NCBI GenBank assembly: GCA_963834825.1 | Contig: CAWICZ010000015.1 | Location: 62,001 to 126,000, forward strand | DNA from: JACDAN01 sp963834825 | Lineage (GTDB): Bacteria > Actinomycetota > Thermoleophilia > Gaiellales > Gaiellaceae | Reading direction: 5' to 3' | Length of the DNA: 64,000 nucleotides | Shown here: positions 60,425-64,000 of the stretch, piece by piece | Numbering within the stretch: position 1 is the first letter of the stretch | How the letters are laid out: every line of letters starts with the position of its first letter | Notes under the pieces: generated by a model | Database searches by the model: none | Seen by the model: only the letters and a program-made list of their open reading frames with translations | What the model was told of the DNA's origin: nothing | Program-made: the position numbers and the translations under genes

Positions 60425-61459
60425 GTGAGGGTCCTGTCAGTCGTCGGAAACCGGCCGCAGTTCATCAAGTCCGGGCCGCTGTCCGTCGCGCTGCGCGACC
60501 GCGGCATCGACGACGTCGTCGTCCACACCGGGCAGCACTACGACCGCGAGCTCTCGCAGGTGTTCTTCGACGAGCTCGACCTGCCACCGCCTGCCCACTC
60601 GCTCGATCTCCACACACCCGATGTCGAGCGGATGCGGGCCGCGATCGCCGCAGTCGTTGCGGCCGAGGAGCCGGACTACGTACTCGTCTACGGCGACACG
60701 AACTCCACGCTGGCCGGCGCGAGAGCCGCCGGCGTGACGCCGGTCGCGCACGTGGAGGCAGGGTTGCGAAGCGGCGACCTCTCGATGCCGGAGGAGCACA
60801 ACCGACTGGAGGTCGACCGGCTCGCGGCACTCCTCTTCGCCCCGGACGAGCGTTCCCGGGACATCCTTCGCCGCGAGGGCGTGTCGGGCCGGACGGAGGT
60901 CGTGGGCGACGTGATGGCAGACGCCTGCTTCAGGCTCGCCCCGATCGCGCGCGAGAGCTCGCCGATCCTCGCGGCGCTCGAACTCGAGCCAGGCGCCTAC
61001 GCCGTCGCCACGGTTCATCGCGAGGCGAACGTGCAGCCGGAGCGCCTGGCGAGGATCCTCTCGGGCCTGGCGCGGGTCGACGGGCCGGTGATCCTGCCGG
61101 CGCACCCGAGGACGTCCGCGGCGGTCAGGTCCAGGGGCCAGGCCGCTGGACCGGTCCGAATGATCCAACCGCTCGGGTATCTCGACTTCGCCGCGCTCGC
61201 GTCACAGGCGCGCGTGATCCTGACCGACTCGGGCGGCCTCCAGAAGGAGGCGTACTGGTACGGCGTCCCCTGCGTGACGATGCGCCCGTCCACCGAGTGG
61301 AAGGACACCGTCGAGGTGGGCGCGAACGTCCTCGTCGATGACGATCCTGACGCCATCGCCCGAGCCGCAGCCGAGGCGCGCATGCCTGAGAACCGGCCGC
61401 AGCTGTACGGCGACGGCCATGCCGGCGAACGAATTGCAGACCTTCTGATTAGCCTGTGA
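60425..61459 (+). CDS. wecB: UDP-N-acetylglucosamine 2-epimerase
   Basis: 344 residues, GTG start. It has VVGNRPQFIKSGPLSVALRD, VVHTGQHYDRELSQVFFDEL, VYGDTNSTLAGARAA, AHVEAGLRSGDLSMPEEHNR and ILTDSGGLQKEAYWYGVPCV, the non-hydrolysing UDP-GlcNAc 2-epimerase set. It makes UDP-ManNAc or a related diacetamido sugar, the substrate of the dehydrogenase encoded next. Confidence 0.95.
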   Translation: MRVLSVVGNRPQFIKSGPLSVALRDRGIDDVVVHTGQHYDRELSQVFFDELDLPPPAHSLDLHTPDVERMRAAIAAVVAAEEPDYVLVYGDTNSTLAGARAAGVTPVAHVEAGLRSGDLSMPEEHNRLEVDRLAALLFAPDERSRDILRREGVSGRTEVVGDVMADACFRLAPIARESSPILAALELEPGAYAVATVHREANVQPERLARILSGLARVDGPVILPAHPRTSAAVRSRGQAAGPVRMIQPLGYLDFAALASQARVILTDSGGLQKEAYWYGVPCVTMRPSTEWKDTVEVGANVLVDDDPDAIARAAAEARMPENRPQLYGDGHAGERIADLLISL

Positions 61460-62773
61460 CCGTGCTCGAAGAGAGAACACAACCCGAGACACAGAACGAG
61501 CCCGAGACCAAGACCTGGGACGCGGCCGTCGTCGGCGCCGGATACGTCGGGGTCCCGCTGGCGCACACGCTCGCCCGGGCCGGGCGGTCCGTACTGCTGA
61601 TCGACGTCTCGACCGACGTCGTCGACGGCCTGAACCGCGGCGAGAGCCACATCGTCGACGTCCCGTCCAGCGAGCTGGCGCCTCTCGTCGAGAGCGGGCG
61701 GATCAAAGCAACGACGGACTACAACGAGCATCAGGCGCGCCGACGCGATCCTGATCGCGCTGCCGACACCGCTCTCGAAGCAGCGCGAGCCCGACCTCTC
61801 GATCGTCATCTCGGCGACGGAGCAGATCGGTGTTCGCCTTCGCAACGGCCATCTCGTCGTGCTGGAGTCGACGACCTACCCGCGCACGACGCGAGAGGTG
61901 ATCCAGCCGATCCTGGAGCGGACCGGACTCAAAGCCGGTCGCGACTTCCACCTCGCGTTCTCGCCCGAGCGCGTCGATCCCGGCAACAAGAACTGGACGA
62001 CGAGGAACGTCCCGAAAGTCATCGGCGGGATCACTCCCGAATGCACGGAGCGAGCCGCACAGCTCTACGAAGGCGCAGTCGACACCGTGCACCGCGTTTC
62101 GACGCCGGAGGCTGCCGAGCTGACGAAACTGCTGGAGAACATCTTCCGCGCGGTCAACATCGCGCTCGTCAACGAGCTCACCCAGCTGTGCGAGCGGATG
62201 GGAATCGACGTCTGGGAGGTGATCGAGGCCGCTGCGACCAAGCCCTTCGGCTTCATGAGCTTCCAGCCCGGGCCGGGCCTGGGCGGCCACTGCATCCCGA
62301 TCGACCCCTTCTATCTCACCTGGAAGGCCCGCGAGTACGACTTCTCGACCGAGTTCATCGAGCTCGCCGGCAAGGTCAACGAGAGCATGCCGTACTACTG
62401 CCGCTCGCTCGTCTCGCAGGCGCTGAACCATGGGCGTCAGCGCTCGGTCAGCGGCTCGAAGGTGCTGATCGTCGGCGTCGCGTACAAGGGCGACATCAGT
62501 GACACGCGGGAATCGCCGGCGCTGAAGCTGATCCAGCTCCTTCGCCAGGCCGGCGCGGAGATCGCCTACCACGACCCCTTCGTTCCCGAGCTGCCGGAGG
62601 CGAGCCTGGCCTCGGTCGACCTCGATCCGACCGCCTACGACTGCGTCGTGATCGTGACGGCGCACTCGGAGATCGACTACGGCGAGATCGTGGACCAGGC
62701 CCACGTCGTGGTCGATCTGCGCAACGCCACCGGCGCCGCGGGCCGCGCGAACCCGAAGGTCTGGAGCCTGTGA
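61456..62773 (+). CDS. wecC: UDP-N-acetyl-D-mannosamine/glucosamine dehydrogenase, one frameshift
   Basis: GTG start overlapping the epimerase stop. The first frame has AAVVGAGYVGVPLAHTLARA and DVSTDVVDGLNRGESHI. It breaks near 61738 and resumes with ADAILIALPTPLSKQREPDL, ESTTYPRTTREVIQP, FSPERVDPGNKNW, KLLENIFRAVNIALVNEL and the catalytic GGHCIPIDPFYLTWKA. These are UDP-sugar 6-dehydrogenase motifs; ERVDPGN fits the WbpA/WecC group. It oxidises UDP-HexNAc to the uronate with NAD. Confidence 0.92.
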
Positions 62774-63747
62774 TCAAGCTGGGCCTCGCGGGCCTGGGGC
62801 ACTGGGGCCCGAACCTCGCCCGGAACTTCGACGATCTCGCCGATCTGGCCTGGCTCTGCGACCTCTCGCCCGACCTGCTCGACCGCTACGGGTCGCGCTA
62901 TCCCAGCGCACGGACGACCGACCGTTTCGACGACCTGCTGGAGGACGACAGCGTGCAGGCGATCGTCGTCGCGACGCCGGTTCCCACGCACTACGACCTC
63001 TCGCGGCGGGCGCTCTCGGCCGGGAAGCACGTCTTCGTCGAGAAGCCGCCCGCGCTGAGCGGTGCGGAGACGGACGAGCTCGTCGCGCTCGCCGAGGAGC
63101 GGGAGCTCGTGCTCCTGCCCGGCCACCTGCTCCTCTACCACCCCGCCGTCGCCAAGCTCAGCGAGCTGATCGACTCCGGCGAGCTCGGCGAGATGCTCTA
63201 CATCTACGGCAACCGCCAGAACCTCGGGCAGATCCGAAAGGACGAGAACGCGCTCTGGTCGCTCGGCGTCCACGACCTCTCGGTCATCCTCCACCTGGTC
63301 GGCGAGGAGCCCTCAGAGGTTTGGGCCCGCGGCGAGTCCTTCATCCACGAGGGTGTGGAGGACGTCGTCTTCTCCTACCTGCGCTTCCCCTCCGGCGTCG
63401 TCGCGCACATGCACCTCTCCTGGCTCGACCCGCACAAGAAGCGCGAGATGACCGTCGTCGGCCGCAACAAGATGGCCGTCTTCGACGACATGGAGCTGGA
63501 GCGGAAGGTCACCGTCTACGACAAGGGCACCGAGCAGCGCGCCGAGAGCTACGGCGAGTGGCGGACGCGGACCGGCGACATCTACATCCCGAAGGTCGCG
63601 AACGACGAGCCGCTTCGCCTCGAATGCCGGCACTTTCTCTCGCTCGTCGCCGGCGACGGCGACCCACTTGCCGCAGCCCGGGCCGGGGCGGTCGTCGTCC
63701 GGGTGCTCGAACAGCTTCAGCACAGCCTCGAACGCGCCCCGGCGTGA
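62770..63747 (+). CDS. Gfo/Idh/MocA-family oxidoreductase (WlbA-like)
   Basis: 325 residues, GTG start overlapping the previous stop. N-terminal Rossmann fold: LGLAGLGHWGPNLARNFDDL, then ATPVPTHYDLSRRALSAGKH and VFVEKPPALSGAETDELVAL (the EKP signature), LPGHLLLYHPAVAKL and SLGVHDLSVILHLV. In uronamide pathways WlbA/WbpB oxidises the 3-position of UDP-GlcNAcA before transamination. Context supports this, but no aminotransferase is in view. Confidence 0.9.
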   Translation: MIKLGLAGLGHWGPNLARNFDDLADLAWLCDLSPDLLDRYGSRYPSARTTDRFDDLLEDDSVQAIVVATPVPTHYDLSRRALSAGKHVFVEKPPALSGAETDELVALAEERELVLLPGHLLLYHPAVAKLSELIDSGELGEMLYIYGNRQNLGQIRKDENALWSLGVHDLSVILHLVGEEPSEVWARGESFIHEGVEDVVFSYLRFPSGVVAHMHLSWLDPHKKREMTVVGRNKMAVFDDMELERKVTVYDKGTEQRAESYGEWRTRTGDIYIPKVANDEPLRLECRHFLSLVAGDGDPLAAARAGAVVVRVLEQLQHSLERAPA

Positions 63748-64000
63748 GCAACTACGAGGTTGGCGAGAACGTCGTCGTCTACCCCGGGACCGTGATCGGC
63801 GACGGCTGCCGGATCGGCGACAACGTCGTCCTCGGCAAGCAGCCGGCCCTCTCGCCCCGCTCCACGACGACGCGAGAAGAGCTGCCCCCGCTCGAGCTCG
63901 GCCCGGGGACGATCGTCTCGACGGGTGCAATCGTCTTCGCCGGTACGACGGTCGGGGCCGGCGTGATCGTCGGTGACCAGAGCTGCGTGCGGGAGCGCTG
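63744..64000 (+). CDS. Hexapeptide-repeat acyltransferase (partial)
   Basis: GTG start overlapping the previous stop; cut off by the window end. The visible 85 residues show left-handed beta-helix repeats (VVVYPGTVIGDGCRIGDNVV, TIVSTGAIVFAGTTVGAGVI). It is probably the N-acetyltransferase of the nucleotide-sugar pathway (WlbB/WbpD-like). Confidence 0.85.
   Translation, partial: MSNYEVGENVVVYPGTVIGDGCRIGDNVVLGKQPALSPRSTTTREELPPLELGPGTIVSTGAIVFAGTTVGAGVIVGDQSCVRER

Overview
The window is very GC-rich, makes heavy use of GTG and TTG starts, and packs genes with 1-4 base stop/start overlaps. The cell-wall kinase operon (fhaA-fhaB-pstP-ftsW/rodA-pbpA-pknB), two glutamine synthetases, a suf operon, an aa3-type oxidase, a sortase and small families such as DUF4446 and DUF6458 point to a deep-branching actinobacterium. 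Thermoleophilia (Gaiellales/Solirubrobacterales) is my best guess, made by inference rather than by a search.

Layout. 1-10.4 kb: the end of a Ser/Thr kinase gene, then on the minus strand a signalling and cell-wall operon (a membrane kinase, two FHA proteins, a PP2C phosphatase, FtsW/RodA, PBP, PASTA kinase, Ddl). 10.5-13.7 kb: small housekeeping and hypothetical genes. 13.7-17.6 kb: a nitrogen operon glnA-GNAT-PII-amt. 17.6-26 kb: a DUF937-like gene, an ABC exporter, three MFS genes, a GNAT gene and a second glutamine synthetase, many of them frameshifted. 26.1-31.9 kb: a PRC-barrel protein, a membrane protein with four copies of a 17-residue repeat, a PdtaS/PdtaR-like two-component pair, and an ABC-F ATPase behind a structured leader. 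31.9-42.3 kb: an O-methyltransferase, a Rieske protein, sufU, sufS, a cytochrome c fusion protein, dipZ, sufD, three VOC domains, sufB and sufC. 42.4-51.7 kb: tatAC, an adenosine-deaminase-family gene, TPR and STAS proteins, cytochrome c, and an A2-type cytochrome oxidase operon interleaved with universal-stress-type genes. 51.7-59.3 kb: an M23 peptidase, SOD, tRNA-Lys and a surface-polysaccharide/sortase operon that ends in a 46-residue LPFTG protein. 59.5-64 kb: a nucleotide-sugar operon (UDP-GlcNAc 2-epimerase, UDP-ManNAc-type dehydrogenase, Gfo/Idh oxidoreductase, hexapeptide acyltransferase), cut off by the window end.

The least explained signals are non-coding. A ~155-base imperfect palindrome, with compensatory changes in its central stem, carries the ribosome-binding site of two unrelated genes (pbpA and ctaD); a half copy lies at 36.0 kb. 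Both glutamine synthetase genes have related leaders that can form mutually exclusive hairpins. The ABC-F gene has a 13-codon leader ORF, a long stem and an intrinsic terminator. These are the best candidates for undescribed regulation.

Reading frames break repeatedly between about 19.5 and 40 kb, plus single breaks near 6.9 and 61.7 kb. They hit highly conserved genes such as sufS and the ABC-F gene, and most look like one-base losses in short homopolymers. Low-quality consensus is the likeliest cause, so the 'frameshifted' labels describe the sequence as given, not necessarily the organism. No stretch over 300 bases lacks a gene; the longest gap (31661-31946) is the ABC-F leader.
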